A DNA stretch of 9,001 nt from an uncultured Intestinimonas sp. (GCA_958435885.1 CAUBHZ010000051.1:1-9001); one strand, 5' to 3'; positions 1-7,571 are shown, counted from the stretch's first letter. Translations and numbers: made by a program. Notes: a model not told the origin generated them from the sequence alone.

Positions 1-332
1 CCAACCTGATGGAGAACGGCATCAAGTACAACGAGCCCGGCGGCCGGGTGGACGTCACCGTGAAGCGGGAGCCGGACAAGGTGGACATCGTGGTCAGCGA
101 CACCGGCATCGGCATCCCCAAGGAGAGCCAGGACCGGGTCTTTGAGCGGTTCTACCGGGTGGACAAGGGCCGTACCCGCAAGACCGGCGGCACCGGCCTG
201 GGACTGGCCATCGTTAAGCACATCGTCCTCCTCTACGGCGGCACCATCACTCTGGAGAGTACCCCCGGCAAGGGGACCACCTTCACCATGACCTTCCGCC
301 CCGCCGAGGAGAGCGCCAAGGCGGCCCAGTGA
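1..332 (+). CDS. Sensor histidine kinase, C-terminal ATPase domain (5' truncated)
   Basis: This is the tail of a two-component sensor kinase; about 110 residues remain, read in frame from base 3. The HATPase_c boxes appear in order: an N box (NLMENGIKYN) at the very start, a G1 box (DTGIGIP), an F box (FERFYR) and a G2 box (GGTGLGLAIVKHI). The end (GGTITLESTPGKGTTFTMTF) is the usual closing strand of PhoR-type kinases. This domain binds ATP and phosphorylates the conserved histidine of the upstream DHp domain, which lies outside the window. By family habit a PhoB/OmpR-type response regulator probably sits further upstream in the same operon. The N box has Gly where Ala is usual (NGIKY for NAIKY), which is unlikely to matter. 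The signal sensed cannot be told from this fragment. It ends 10 nt before a strong terminator, so it is the last gene of its operon. Confidence 0.93.
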   Translation, partial: NLMENGIKYNEPGGRVDVTVKREPDKVDIVVSDTGIGIPKESQDRVFERFYRVDKGRTRKTGGTGLGLAIVKHIVLLYGGTITLESTPGKGTTFTMTFRPAEESAKAAQ

Positions 333-342
333 CACAAAGCAC

Positions 343-381
343 AAAACCCCCGCGGAGACAAGCGTCTCCGCGGGGGTTTTT
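343..381. terminator. Bidirectional intrinsic terminator between convergent operons
   Basis: A perfect 13-bp GC-rich stem (347-359 with 364-376) closes a 4-nt loop (AAGC). It is flanked by AAAA on the left (343-346) and TTTTT on the right (377-381), so a U-tract follows the hairpin on both strands. It lies 14 nt after the histidine kinase stop and 9 nt after the merR stop on the other strand, so it can end both transcripts. Confidence 0.95.
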
Positions 382-385
382 CGTG

Positions 386-1216
386 TCAAACGGGACCGGT
401 GACCGGGATGCTGATCTCGGTGACGAATTTCTCCGTGTCGCTGGTGAGGCCGTAATCGATCATGGTGATCTCCCGGGAGAAGCCGTCCACCTCCAGCCCG
501 TGGTCCCGGATGTAGGCCAGCAGCTTTTCGTAGGACGCCCCGGCCTCGGTGTGGCCGCCCCGGAACCGGATGGAGACGCAGGGGGGCTCCGGCAGGGTGA
601 CGGTTTCCCCGTCGAAGTGGTCCTCCTCGTCCAGCACCAGAAAGACCCGGTCGTACTCGTCAAAGCGGCCGGCGCGCAGGTCCTCCGCCGAGATCCCCAC
701 CCCCACCTTGCCCAGAAAGACCACCGCCTCCGAGCGGTCTCCCTCCAGGGCCCGGATGGGAGCCTCCATGTCGAAGAAATCCCGGATTTTCAGGGGGGTC
801 TTGACCCAGGCTACCCGGCAGGCTTTGAGCCGGCCCGGCTTCACCCGGTCGCAGACCGAGCGCTGGGCGTCGCTGAGCTGCTGGAGGCGGTTGTCAATCT
901 TGCGCTCGATCCGCCGGAGCTCCCGGGCCTTTCCGGCCACGATGGCCTTCTGCTGGCGCAGCTTCTCCTCCATCACCGACACGTCCCGGTTTTTGAGAAA
1001 GGCGGCGATCTCGGCCAGGGGCATGTCCAGGGCCCGGAGGTAGCGGATGGTGTTGAGCACCTCGAACTGGCGGACGCTGTAATAGCGGTAATTGCTGGCG
1101 GGGTCCACGTACTCGGGGGTGAGCAGCCCGGCGGCCTCGTAGTGGCGCAGGGAGCTGACGCTCAGGTGGAAGAGCCTGGCCACCTCACCGATCTGAAAGA
1201 GCTTTTGTTCCTCCAT
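386..1216 (-). CDS. MerR-family transcriptional regulator with GyrI-like effector domain
   Basis: A 276-residue regulator of the BmrR/TipAL-like branch of MerR. Residues 5-25 (FQIGEVARLFHLSVSSLRHY) are the winged helix-turn-helix, followed by the wing with the typical P-x-S-x-Y-R-Y-Y pattern (about 39-46). Residues about 80-118 are charged and helical, fitting the dimerisation coiled coil. Residues about 122-276 look like a GyrI-like ligand-binding domain (ending MIDYGLTSDTEKFVTEISIPV), as in regulators that sense drugs or other small hydrophobic molecules. I chose ATG at 1216: GGAGG lies 7 nt upstream. The GTG at 1222 would leave one base between itself and that site. The gene overlaps the end of the MATE pump gene by 32 nt, so translation is probably coupled. 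The MerR-type promoter ahead of the pump suggests it activates the two-gene operon. The ligand is unknown. Confidence 0.92.
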   Translation of the reverse strand: MEEQKLFQIGEVARLFHLSVSSLRHYEAAGLLTPEYVDPASNYRYYSVRQFEVLNTIRYLRALDMPLAEIAAFLKNRDVSVMEEKLRQQKAIVAGKARELRRIERKIDNRLQQLSDAQRSVCDRVKPGRLKACRVAWVKTPLKIRDFFDMEAPIRALEGDRSEAVVFLGKVGVGISAEDLRAGRFDEYDRVFLVLDEEDHFDGETVTLPEPPCVSIRFRGGHTEAGASYEKLLAYIRDHGLEVDGFSREITMIDYGLTSDTEKFVTEISIPVTGPV

Positions 1217-2558
1217 GTTCACCCCTCCGGCACACGAGCTGATAGGCGGCGATGCAGATGAGCACCGACAGCAGGGAGCCGGTCGCTGTGGCCAGCCCCA
1301 TAGGCAACAGTGTAGCCGGGAAGAGGGCGGATGTCAAATAGGCCCCGGGCACCCGGACCAGCACGATGGCGATGACGTTGTGGAGGAAGGAGAGGGTGGA
1401 CTTCCCGCAGGCGCAGAAGTAGCCGCTGAAGCTGAAGTGGATGCCGGCAAAGACGCAGTCCCACACATAGCCCCGGATGTACTGTCCGCCCAGGCGGATC
1501 ACGTCGGCGCCGTCGGGGTCGGCGGCATCGGTGAAGAGGCCTACCAGGGGCTCGGCGAAGAGCTGCACCGCCGCCGCGGCGCACAGGCCGAAGCCCACGG
1601 CGATGCAGATGGCGTAGCGGAGGGTGAGCCTGGCCCGGTCCAGCTTGCCGGCGCCCACGTTCTGGGCGCCCAGGGCGGAGACGGTGGAGAGCATGGAGGA
1701 GGGGACCAGGAAGAGGAAGCTGATGATCTTTTCCACGATGCCCACCGCCGCGGCGTCGCTGAGGCCCCGGCCGTTGGCGATGACGGTGATGAGGAGGAAG
1801 GAGATCTGGATGAAGCCGTCCTGGAGAGCCACCGGGATGCCCACGCTGAGGATCTGCTTCAGCACCGGCCAGGCGGGCCGGAAGTCCGACCGCCGGACGG
1901 AGATGCCGCTCTTCCGCCGGGCGATCACCGCCAGGGCGATGACCACGCTGATGGTCTGGGACAGGGTGGTGCCCAGGGCGGCGCCGGAGGGACCCAGGCC
2001 CAGGGCGCCCATGAAGAGGTAGTCCAGGGCGATGTTGGCGGCGCAGGCCACCGCAATGAAGTACATGGGGCTCCTGGAATCCCCCAGCCCCCGGAAGATG
2101 GAGCTGATGATGTTGTAGGCGGTGATGAAGGGGATGCCCAGGAAGCAGATGGTGAGGTAGTCCACCGTGCCCGCCACCGCCTCCTCCGGGGTGGACATGA
2201 GGGCCACGATGGGCTGGGCCAGCAGCAGGAGGAGGGCCGTCAGCACCAGGGAGAGGCCCAGGAACAGGGTGGCGGTGTTGCCGATGCTCCGGCCGGCCCG
2301 GCGGTGGTCTCCTGCCCCCACGGCCTGGCCGATGGAGACGGTGGAGCCCATGGCCAGACCCACGATCATGACGGTGAGCATGTGCATCACCTGGGAGCCG
2401 ATAGACACGGCGGTGGTGCTGGCCACCCCCTCGAACTGGCCGATGATGAAGAGGTCGGCCATGCCGTAGAGGGTCTGCAAAAAGTAGGAGAGCAGGTAGG
2501 GGAGGGAGAAACGGACCACCGTTTTCCACACGCTGCCCGTGGTCAGATTGTTCTGCAA
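1185..2558 (-). CDS. MATE-family multidrug efflux transporter
   Basis: A 457-residue integral membrane protein of normal length for the MATE (multidrug and toxic compound extrusion) family, with about 12 hydrophobic segments. The N-terminus (LTTGSVWKTVVRFSLPYLLSY) and the nearby GMADLFIIGQF segment are characteristic of bacterial MATE pumps, which export cationic drugs or metabolites using a Na+ or H+ gradient. The start is a TTG at 2558 with AGAGG 9 nt upstream; no ATG fits the family N-terminus better. The protein begins exactly where relatives do. The last 15 or so residues (CRRGEHGGTKALSDR) are polar and overlap the start of merR, and carry the merR ribosome binding site. The gene is first in a minus-strand operon with merR, which probably controls it. 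Substrate cannot be predicted. Confidence 0.95.
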   Translation of the reverse strand: MQNNLTTGSVWKTVVRFSLPYLLSYFLQTLYGMADLFIIGQFEGVASTTAVSIGSQVMHMLTVMIVGLAMGSTVSIGQAVGAGDHRRAGRSIGNTATLFLGLSLVLTALLLLLAQPIVALMSTPEEAVAGTVDYLTICFLGIPFITAYNIISSIFRGLGDSRSPMYFIAVACAANIALDYLFMGALGLGPSGAALGTTLSQTISVVIALAVIARRKSGISVRRSDFRPAWPVLKQILSVGIPVALQDGFIQISFLLITVIANGRGLSDAAAVGIVEKIISFLFLVPSSMLSTVSALGAQNVGAGKLDRARLTLRYAICIAVGFGLCAAAAVQLFAEPLVGLFTDAADPDGADVIRLGGQYIRGYVWDCVFAGIHFSFSGYFCACGKSTLSFLHNVIAIVLVRVPGAYLTSALFPATLLPMGLATATGSLLSVLICIAAYQLVCRRGEHGGTKALSDR

Positions 2559-2596
2559 GGGGAAGGACCTCTTTTCTCTTCGTAAGATCGTATCTG

Positions 2597-2627
2597 ATCA
2601 TAAACTCTACAATAGAGATAGAGTCAA
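2597..2627 (-). promoter_or_regulatory. MerR-type promoter and operator for the MATE-merR operon
   Basis: On the minus strand, TTGACT (2627-2622) and TATGAT (2602-2597) are near-consensus -35 and -10 boxes separated by 19 bp (2603-2621) instead of the usual 17. The spacer region carries a perfect 6-bp inverted repeat, ACTCTA/TAGAGT (2604-2609 and 2619-2624), with a 9-nt centre. An over-long spacer with a dyad between the boxes is the hallmark of MerR-regulated promoters, where the activator untwists DNA to realign the boxes. The predicted transcript starts about 30 nt before the pump's TTG start. Confidence 0.85.
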
Positions 2628-2643
2628 GAGCCACTTTCCCCGT

Positions 2644-2690
2644 CCGCAGAGAAATGCGGCAACAGGGCCCCGGATTTTTTGCCCGGGGCC
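2644..2690 (+). promoter_or_regulatory. Candidate attenuator leader of the eut operon (ANTAR-like hairpins)
   Basis: A small hairpin (stem 2644-2648/2655-2659, six-base loop GAGAAA) is followed at once by a short alternative hairpin (GGC 2658-2660, loop AACAGG, GCC 2667-2669) that overlaps the 5' arm of the next terminator. EutV-type ANTAR proteins of Firmicutes bind paired hexaloop hairpins of this kind to block a terminator. The second element matches the published AGCAANGRRGCUC pattern at 10 of 13 positions by my count but has A instead of G at loop position 4. The first loop lacks A1/G4 in its best-paired register, and the two stems share two bases. This is a lead, not a secure call. Confidence 0.35.
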
Positions 2691-2699
2691 TATATTTTT
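2665..2699 (+). terminator. Intrinsic terminator upstream of eutG (possible attenuator)
   Basis: An 8-bp all-GC stem (2666-2673 with 2683-2690) and 9-nt loop are followed by TATATTTTT. The T-tract is on the plus strand only. No plus-strand gene lies between here and the convergent terminator at 343-381, so an ordinary end-of-operon role is hard to assign. Its position 50 nt before eutG fits control of readthrough into the eut operon. Confidence 0.75.
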
Positions 2700-2748
2700 G
2701 TTTTCTTTTGCCATACTAACCCCATCAAGGCAAGAAAAGAGGACGGGT

Positions 2749-3825
2749 ATGGAACGATTTGCGATCCGGCCGGAGATCCGGTTCGGCCCGGGGGCGCTGG
2801 GCGCCCTGGAACAGCTGGTGGGAAAGCGGGTGCTGGTGGTCACCGACGGCTTTCTCTCCTCCTCCGGCCTGGCCAAACGGGCCCTGGAGCGGCTCACCGG
2901 GCCGGTGGAGGTCTTTGACCGGGTGGAGCCCGACCCCTCCCTGAAGCTGGTGGCGGAGGGGGTGGCCGCCCTGGAACACTTCCGGCCCGACGCGGTGGTG
3001 GCCTTCGGCGGAGGCTCCCCCATGGACTGCGCCAAGGCCATGTGCTGGTTCTCCAAGGGCCGCCCGCCCCTGTGGTGCATCCCTACCACGGCGGGTACCG
3101 GCAGCGAGGTGACCTCCTTCGCCGTCCTCACCGACACCGAGCGGGGGGTCAAATACCCCCTGGTGGAGGAGGGACTTCTGCCGGAGACGGCCATCCTGGA
3201 CCCCACCCTCCTGGAGGGGGTGCCGCCCAAGGTCACCGCCGACACCGGCATGGACGTCCTCACCCACGCCGCAGAGGCCTATGTGGCCAAGGGGAGCAGT
3301 CCCTTCTCCGACGCCCTGGCCGAAAAGGCCTTCGCCCTGGCCTATGAACGGCTGCCCGCCGCCTTCGCCGGGGACGCCCTGGCCAAGGGGGATATGCTCC
3401 TTGCCTCCTGCATGGCGGGCATGGCCTTCAACGCCGCCGGGCTGGGGGTCTGCCACGCCATGGCCCACGCCCTGGGGGGCCGGTTCCACCTGCCCCACGG
3501 CCGGCTCAACGCCGTGCTACTGCCCTCTGTGGTCCTCCGCAACGCCGGGGACCGCCGTGCGGCGGCTCGGTACGCCGCCCTGGCCAAGGCCTGCGGCCTG
3601 GCGGGTACTCCCAGGGCCCTCTCCGCCGCCCTGGCCCGGCTGCGGACGGCCCTGGATCTCACCGACCGGCTGCCGGTGGAGCCGGAGGAATTGAAGGCCG
3701 CCCTGGACGACCTGTCCGCCGCCGCCCTGGCCGACGGCTGTATGGCGGCCAATCCCATCCCCCTGGCGGCGGAGGAGGTCAAAGACCTGCTGGCCCGGGC
3801 CGGGGGACTGGGGGGACGGTCGTGA
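2749..3825 (+). CDS. eutG: Iron-containing alcohol dehydrogenase, EutG-like
   Basis: A 358-residue group III (Fe-dependent) alcohol dehydrogenase. In ethanolamine breakdown it reduces acetaldehyde to ethanol and regenerates NAD+ for the acetaldehyde dehydrogenase. The NAD-binding loop is GGGSPMD (87-93), followed by PTTAGTGSE (112-120). Predicted metal ligands, by alignment in mind with FucO, are Asp169 and His173 (MDVLTH), His236 (in CHAMAH) and His250 (PHG); the spacing His236-His250 equals that in FucO. The start is ATG 2749 with AGAGG 6 nt upstream. The frame stays open further upstream, but that would run through the leader terminator. At 358 residues it is shorter than many EutG proteins (about 380-400) and shows no N-terminal targeting extension. 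Its stop overlaps the eutA start (GTGA). First gene of the operon here; symbol given from context. Confidence 0.93.
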   Translation: MERFAIRPEIRFGPGALGALEQLVGKRVLVVTDGFLSSSGLAKRALERLTGPVEVFDRVEPDPSLKLVAEGVAALEHFRPDAVVAFGGGSPMDCAKAMCWFSKGRPPLWCIPTTAGTGSEVTSFAVLTDTERGVKYPLVEEGLLPETAILDPTLLEGVPPKVTADTGMDVLTHAAEAYVAKGSSPFSDALAEKAFALAYERLPAAFAGDALAKGDMLLASCMAGMAFNAAGLGVCHAMAHALGGRFHLPHGRLNAVLLPSVVLRNAGDRRAAARYAALAKACGLAGTPRALSAALARLRTALDLTDRLPVEPEELKAALDDLSAAALADGCMAANPIPLAAEEVKDLLARAGGLGGRS

Positions 3826-5204
3826 GGGAGACCTTGAAATCGGTGGGCATTGACATTGGCACAAGTACGACCCAGCTGGTGATTTCCCACCTGACCCTGG
3901 AGAACCGGGCCAGTCCCTTCACGGTGCCCCGGGTGGCCATCACCGAGCGGGAGATCGTCTACCGCAGCGCCATCCACTTCACGCCCCTTCTCTCGGACAC
4001 CGTCATTGACGCCGACGGCGTCCGGGCCATCGTGGGGTCGGAGTACCGCAAGGCTGGGCTCCGCCGGGAGGAGGTGGAGACGGGGGCGGTCATCATCACC
4101 GGGGAGACCGCCCGGAAGGAGAACGCCCGGACCGTCCTGGCTGCCCTCTCGGAATTTGCCGGGGACTTCGTGGTGGCCACCGCCGGACCCGACCTGGAGT
4201 CCATCCTGGCCGCCCGTGGAGCGGGGGCGGATGAATACTCCAGGGAGCATCGATGCAAAGTATTACACTTTGATATCGGCGGCGGCACATCCAACCTGGC
4301 CCTCTACGACAACGGCGCTCTGCTGGACACCGACTGTCTGGACATCGGCGGGCGGCTCCTCAAGTTGGACGACGAGGGCCGGGTGGTCTACCGCTCCCCG
4401 GTTTTGGAGCCCTGGGCGCGGCTGGTGCCGGCCCTGGGGCAGCGGGTGGAGGCCGCCGACCTGACGCCTCTCATCGATGCTATGACAGAGGTTTTGGAAA
4501 AAGCCGTTCCCAAAGATGTAAAGGTCCTCTCCTTTTCGGGCGGCGTGGCCGACTGCATGTGGGAACCGCCGGACAACTGGCGGGCCTTTGGGGACATTGG
4601 GCCGCTGCTGGGTCCCGCCCTCCGGCGGCGGCTGGAGGGGACGGGCTATGAGCTGGTCCGGGGCGCCGAGACCATCCGGGCCACGGTGGTGGGGGCGGGG
4701 GCTCACTCGGTGGAGGTTTCCGGCTCCACCATCCACTGCCGGGAGGTGGCCTTCCCTCTGAAAAATCTCCCTGTCCTCCGGCTCACCCAAGGGGAGGAGC
4801 AGGGGGATACCGCTGCACTGGCGGCGGCGGTGGAGCGAAGGCTCAAGCGGTACGCCGACCAGGAGGGGGTATGCCAGGTGGCCCTGGCCCTCACCGGCGA
4901 GGTGTCACCCCCCTACCGGCGGGTGGCCGAGCTGGCCCGGGGCCTGCGGGCAGGGCTGGAGCCACTCTATACGGCGGGGTTCTTCCCCGTGGTGGTGGTG
5001 GAGCATGACATGGCCAAGGTCCTGGGCCAGGCCATGGGGGGCAGCCCCCTGCTGTGCCTGGACGGCGTGAGCGTCCGGGAGGGGGACTACCTGGACATCG
5101 GTGCCCCCGTGGCCGGGGGCAGCGTGCTGCCGGTGGTGGTCAAGACCCTGGCCTTTTCAAACAGTGTGCCCGGCGGGGAACGCCGGGAGAGGAGGGACTT
5201 ATGA
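3822..5204 (+). CDS. eutA: Ethanolamine ammonia-lyase reactivating factor EutA
   Basis: A 460-residue reactivase for ethanolamine ammonia-lyase: it uses ATP to eject damaged cobalamin from EutBC so that fresh adenosylcobalamin can bind. It is an actin/Hsp70-fold ATPase by motif: phosphate-1 loop DIGTSTTQ (11-18), phosphate-2 loop DIGGGTSN (151-158), a GGVAD segment (240-244) and the [14 protein letters not shown] stretch (about 291-304). Length is close to the family's usual 465-475. The start is the GTG at 3822, whose last two bases are the first two of the eutG TGA. This implies translational coupling. The C-terminus ([15 protein letters not shown]) is a polar tail whose coding sequence contains a hairpin and the eutB ribosome binding site. 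The stop overlaps the eutB start as ATGA. Confidence 0.96.
   Translation: MRETLKSVGIDIGTSTTQLVISHLTLENRASPFTVPRVAITEREIVYRSAIHFTPLLSDTVIDADGVRAIVGSEYRKAGLRREEVETGAVIITGETARKENARTVLAALSEFAGDFVVATAGPDLESILAARGAGADEYSREHRCKVLHFDIGGGTSNLALYDNGALLDTDCLDIGGRLLKLDDEGRVVYRSPVLEPWARLVPALGQRVEAADLTPLIDAMTEVLEKAVPKDVKVLSFSGGVADCMWEPPDNWRAFGDIGPLLGPALRRRLEGTGYELVRGAETIRATVVGAGAHSVEVSGSTIHCREVAFPLKNLPVLRLTQGEEQGDTAALAAAVERRLKRYADQEGVCQVALALTGEVSPPYRRVAELARGLRAGLEPLYTAGFFPVVVVEHDMAKVLGQAMGGSPLLCLDGVSVREGDYLDIGAPVAGGSVLPVVVKTLAFSNSVPGGERRERRDL
5169..5187 (+). promoter_or_regulatory. Hairpin just upstream of the eutB ribosome binding site
   Basis: CCCGGCG (5169-5175) and CGCCGGG (5181-5187) form a perfect 7-bp stem with a GGGAA loop. 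It ends 3 nt before GGAGG (5191-5195). It lies inside the final codons of eutA, so coding constraint and high GC could have produced it by chance. If it folds it may keep the binding site clear of other pairing or protect the eutB message. Confidence 0.4.
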
Positions 5205-6565
5205 TCTTAAAAACCAAGCTGCTGGGTCATGTCTATGACTTCCATACCATCCGGGAGGTCATGGCCAAGGCCAACGAGGATAAGTCGGGGGACCGGCTGG
5301 CGGGCATCGCCGCCGAAAACGCCGAGGAGCGGGTGGCGGCCAAGGTGGTGCTCTCCAACCTCACCCTGGCCGACCTGCGGAACGAGCCCGCGGTCCCCTA
5401 TGAACAGGACGAGGTCACCCGCATCATCCAGGACGGCATCAACGAGAAGATCTTTGCAGAGATCCGGAACTGGACGGTGGGGGAGCTGCGGGAGTGGCTG
5501 CTGGATGAGCAGAACGACGGAGCGGCCATCCGGCGGCTCTCCCACGGTCTCACCAGCGAGATGGTGGCGGCGGTAGCCAAGCTCATGAGCAACCTGGATC
5601 TTATCTACGCCGCCAAGAAGCTGCGGGTCACCGCCACCTGTAACACCACTATCGGCGAGCCGGGGACCCTGTCGGCCCGGCTCCAGCCCAACCACCCCAC
5701 CGACGACCCCGACGGCATCCTGGCCTCCTTGCTGGAGGGCCTCACCTTCGGGGTGGGGGATGCGGTGCTGGGTCTCAACCCGGTGGACGACTCGGTGGAG
5801 AGCGTCACCCGGGTGCTGGAGCGGTTCCAGGAGGTAAAGGAACGCTGGGCCATCCCCACCCAGACCTGCGTGCTGGCCCACGTCACCACCCAGATGGAGT
5901 GCATCCGCCGGGGCGCGCCCACCGACCTCATCTTCCAGTCCATCGCCGGGAGCCAGAAGGGCAACGAGGCCTTCGGCTTCAACGCCGACACCATCGCCGA
6001 GGCCCGGGCTCTGGCCCTGAAGGAGGGCACCGCCACCGGCCCCAACGTCCTCTACTTCGAGACCGGCCAGGGCTCCGAGCTCTCCAGCGAGGCCCACAAC
6101 GGCTGGGACCAGGTGACCATGGAGGCCCGGTGCTACGGCTTTGCCCGGCATTTTGCGCCCTTCCTGGTCAACACCGTGGTGGGCTTCATCGGCCCGGAGT
6201 ATCTCTACAATTCCAAGCAGGTCATCCGGGCAGGGCTGGAGGACCATTTCATGGGCAAGCTCACCGGTGTCCCCATGGGCTGCGATGCCTGCTACACCAA
6301 CCACATGAAGGCCGACCAGAACGACATCGAGGACCTGGCCGTCCTCCTCACCGCCGCCGGGTGCAACTATTTCATGGGCATCCCCCACGGCGACGACGTG
6401 ATGCTCAACTACCAGACCACCGGCTACCACGAGACCGCCGCCCTGCGGGAGCTCTTCGGCCTCACCGCCATCAAGCCCTTCCAGGACTGGCTGGAGAGGA
6501 TGGGCTTTGTGGAGAACGGAAAGCTCACCCCCCTGGCGGGGGACGGCTCGGTGCTGCTGGCATGA
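5201..6565 (+). CDS. eutB: Ethanolamine ammonia-lyase heavy (large) subunit EutB
   Basis: The catalytic large subunit of adenosylcobalamin-dependent ethanolamine ammonia-lyase, which turns ethanolamine into acetaldehyde and ammonia by a radical mechanism. It forms a TIM barrel that pairs with EutC at the cobalamin. At 454 residues it matches the E. coli enzyme (453) almost exactly. The residues known to bind substrate in the E. coli enzyme fall at the same numbers: Arg160 and Gln162 (SARLQ), Asn193 (GLNP), Glu287 (YFETGQ) and Asp362 (GCDACYTNH), so the active site looks intact. ATG at 5201 overlaps the eutA stop (ATGA) and has GGAGG 5 nt upstream. A longer reading starting at 5054 would merely run out of phase through eutA. 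Unlike every other junction in this operon, 106 nt separate it from eutC. Confidence 0.98.
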   Translation: MILKTKLLGHVYDFHTIREVMAKANEDKSGDRLAGIAAENAEERVAAKVVLSNLTLADLRNEPAVPYEQDEVTRIIQDGINEKIFAEIRNWTVGELREWLLDEQNDGAAIRRLSHGLTSEMVAAVAKLMSNLDLIYAAKKLRVTATCNTTIGEPGTLSARLQPNHPTDDPDGILASLLEGLTFGVGDAVLGLNPVDDSVESVTRVLERFQEVKERWAIPTQTCVLAHVTTQMECIRRGAPTDLIFQSIAGSQKGNEAFGFNADTIAEARALALKEGTATGPNVLYFETGQGSELSSEAHNGWDQVTMEARCYGFARHFAPFLVNTVVGFIGPEYLYNSKQVIRAGLEDHFMGKLTGVPMGCDACYTNHMKADQNDIEDLAVLLTAAGCNYFMGIPHGDDVMLNYQTTGYHETAALRELFGLTAIKPFQDWLERMGFVENGKLTPLAGDGSVLLA

Positions 6566-6606
6566 GGCGGCGGTCACCCAGACCCGGGCCGGACTGGGGC
6601 CTTTCC

Positions 6607-6653
6607 CCTCATCCGTCAGCCCTGCGGGCTGCCAGCTTCCCCTGGGGGAAGCC
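6607..6653 (+). repeat. REP-like double-hairpin palindromic element between eutB and eutC
   Basis: Two perfect hairpins stand side by side: CAGCCC/GGGCTG (6617-6622 with 6626-6631, 3-nt loop) and GCTTCCCC/GGGGAAGC (6635-6642 with 6645-6652, 2-nt loop that would open to 4). They are preceded by CCCTCATCCGT. This layout looks like dispersed intergenic palindromes I recall from Oscillospiraceae and related Clostridia genomes. Only one copy is in the window, so repeat status is an inference. It ends 4 nt before the eutC ribosome binding site. No T-tract follows, so it is not an intrinsic terminator. Confidence 0.65.
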
Positions 6654-6656
6654 TAT

Positions 6657-6663
6657 AAGGAGG
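6657..6663 (+). promoter_or_regulatory. Strong ribosome binding site that fixes the TTG start of eutC
   Basis: AAGGAGG is followed after 8 nt by TTG (6672). No in-frame ATG lies near, and the next ATG-like triplet (6676) is out of frame. The site immediately follows the REP-like hairpins. Confidence 0.85.
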
Positions 6664-6671
6664 TTTCGACT

Positions 6672-7571
6672 TTGAATGACAAAGAACTGCGGGCCCTGGT
6701 GGAGCGGATGGTGGCCGACCTGATGGGTCAGGCGCCCACTCCCCAGGTGAAAGGGTCCGACTATCACCCCATGGAGCCCGGCCCGGCAGCCGAGGGCGGG
6801 GAGCTCCCCGACATCGCCGCCGTGGACCTGCGGCGGCTCTACCTGGTCCAAAACCCGAAAAACGGACCTGCCTTCCTGGCGCTGAAGGCCAAGACCCCCG
6901 CCCGGCTGGGCATGGGCCGGGCGGGCGCCCGGTATAAAACCGAGACCATGCTCCGCATGCGGTGCGACCACGCCGCCGCCCAGGACTCGGTCTTCTCCCA
7001 TGTGAGCGACGACTTTGTGAAGGCCCAGGGCTATGTCCCTCTCCACACCCTGTGCAAAGACAAGGACGAGTATCTGACCCGGCCCGACAAGGGCCGCCGC
7101 TTCGACGAGGAACAGCAGGCCCTCATCCAGAAGACCCTGGGCCATGCCCCCAAGGTGGCCCTGGTGGTGGGGGACGGCCTCAGCTCCGCCGCCATCGAGG
7201 CCAACGCCGCCGACTGTATGGAGGCCATCCGGGCGGGCCTGAAGAGCTACGGCATCGAGGCCGGACCCACCCTCTTTGTGAAATACTGCCGGGTGGGCGC
7301 CTCCGACCACATCGGCGAGCTCACCGGAGCGGAGGTGGTGTGCATGCTGGTGGGGGAGCGGCCCGGCCTGGTGACGGCCGAGTCCATGTCGGCCTATCTC
7401 ACCTACGGCGCCCATATCGGCATCCCGGAGTCCAAGCGGACCGTCATCTCCAATATCCACAGGCAGGGGACAACGGCGGTAGAGGCGGGCGCTCATATCG
7501 CTGAGTTAATTAAAACCATGCTGGAGAAAAAGGCCTCCGGCATCGAGCTGGCGAGAGGGGTGGGGGCATGA
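6672..7571 (+). CDS. eutC: Ethanolamine ammonia-lyase light (small) subunit EutC
   Basis: The small subunit of ethanolamine ammonia-lyase, 299 residues against about 295 in E. coli. It caps the EutB barrel and holds much of the adenosylcobalamin. Diagnostic stretches are [14 protein letters not shown] (75-88) with [12 protein letters not shown] (97-108), [17 protein letters not shown] (162-178) and [18 protein letters not shown] (206-223). The N-terminus ([20 protein letters not shown]) is a predicted amphipathic helix joined by a Pro/Gly-rich linker of some 25 residues; in EutC such a segment directs the enzyme into the microcompartment. The TTG start at 6672 is supported by AAGGAGG 8 nt upstream. 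The frame is open further upstream, but that would include the palindromic element and eutB's end. Its stop overlaps the eutL start (ATGA). Confidence 0.97.
   Translation: MNDKELRALVERMVADLMGQAPTPQVKGSDYHPMEPGPAAEGGELPDIAAVDLRRLYLVQNPKNGPAFLALKAKTPARLGMGRAGARYKTETMLRMRCDHAAAQDSVFSHVSDDFVKAQGYVPLHTLCKDKDEYLTRPDKGRRFDEEQQALIQKTLGHAPKVALVVGDGLSSAAIEANAADCMEAIRAGLKSYGIEAGPTLFVKYCRVGASDHIGELTGAEVVCMLVGERPGLVTAESMSAYLTYGAHIGIPESKRTVISNIHRQGTTAVEAGAHIAELIKTMLEKKASGIELARGVGA

Noticed and set aside
1217..1222. GTG at 1222 as the merR start
   Set aside because: It would leave one base between the GGAGG and the start codon; the ATG two codons later has 7-nt spacing.
1215..2585. Long plus-strand open frame opposite the MATE gene
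   Set aside because: The translation is a Gly/Asp/His/Glu-rich low-complexity product with no domain; it is a GC-driven shadow of the pump gene.
2539..2748. Upstream extension of the eutG frame to a 428-residue protein
   Set aside because: The extra 70 residues would be encoded by the MATE 5' end read antisense, the MerR operator and the leader terminator. The ATG at 2749 has a good ribosome binding site and matches the family start.
2559..2748. Adenosylcobalamin riboswitch before the eut genes
   Set aside because: The space between the pump and eutG is too short and filled by the operator and terminator; I see no B12-box-like stretch.
3342..4250. Minus-strand open frame spanning the eutG-eutA junction
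   Set aside because: Low-complexity translation across two confident genes on the other strand, no recognisable domain.
5207..6577. 456-residue minus-strand open frame opposite eutB
   Set aside because: It mirrors eutB almost exactly and reads as a Gly/His/Val/Leu-rich shadow; EutB itself is certain from its active-site residues.
6607..6653. The eutB-eutC hairpins as an intrinsic terminator
   Set aside because: No T-tract follows, and the downstream gene is a required partner subunit in the same operon.
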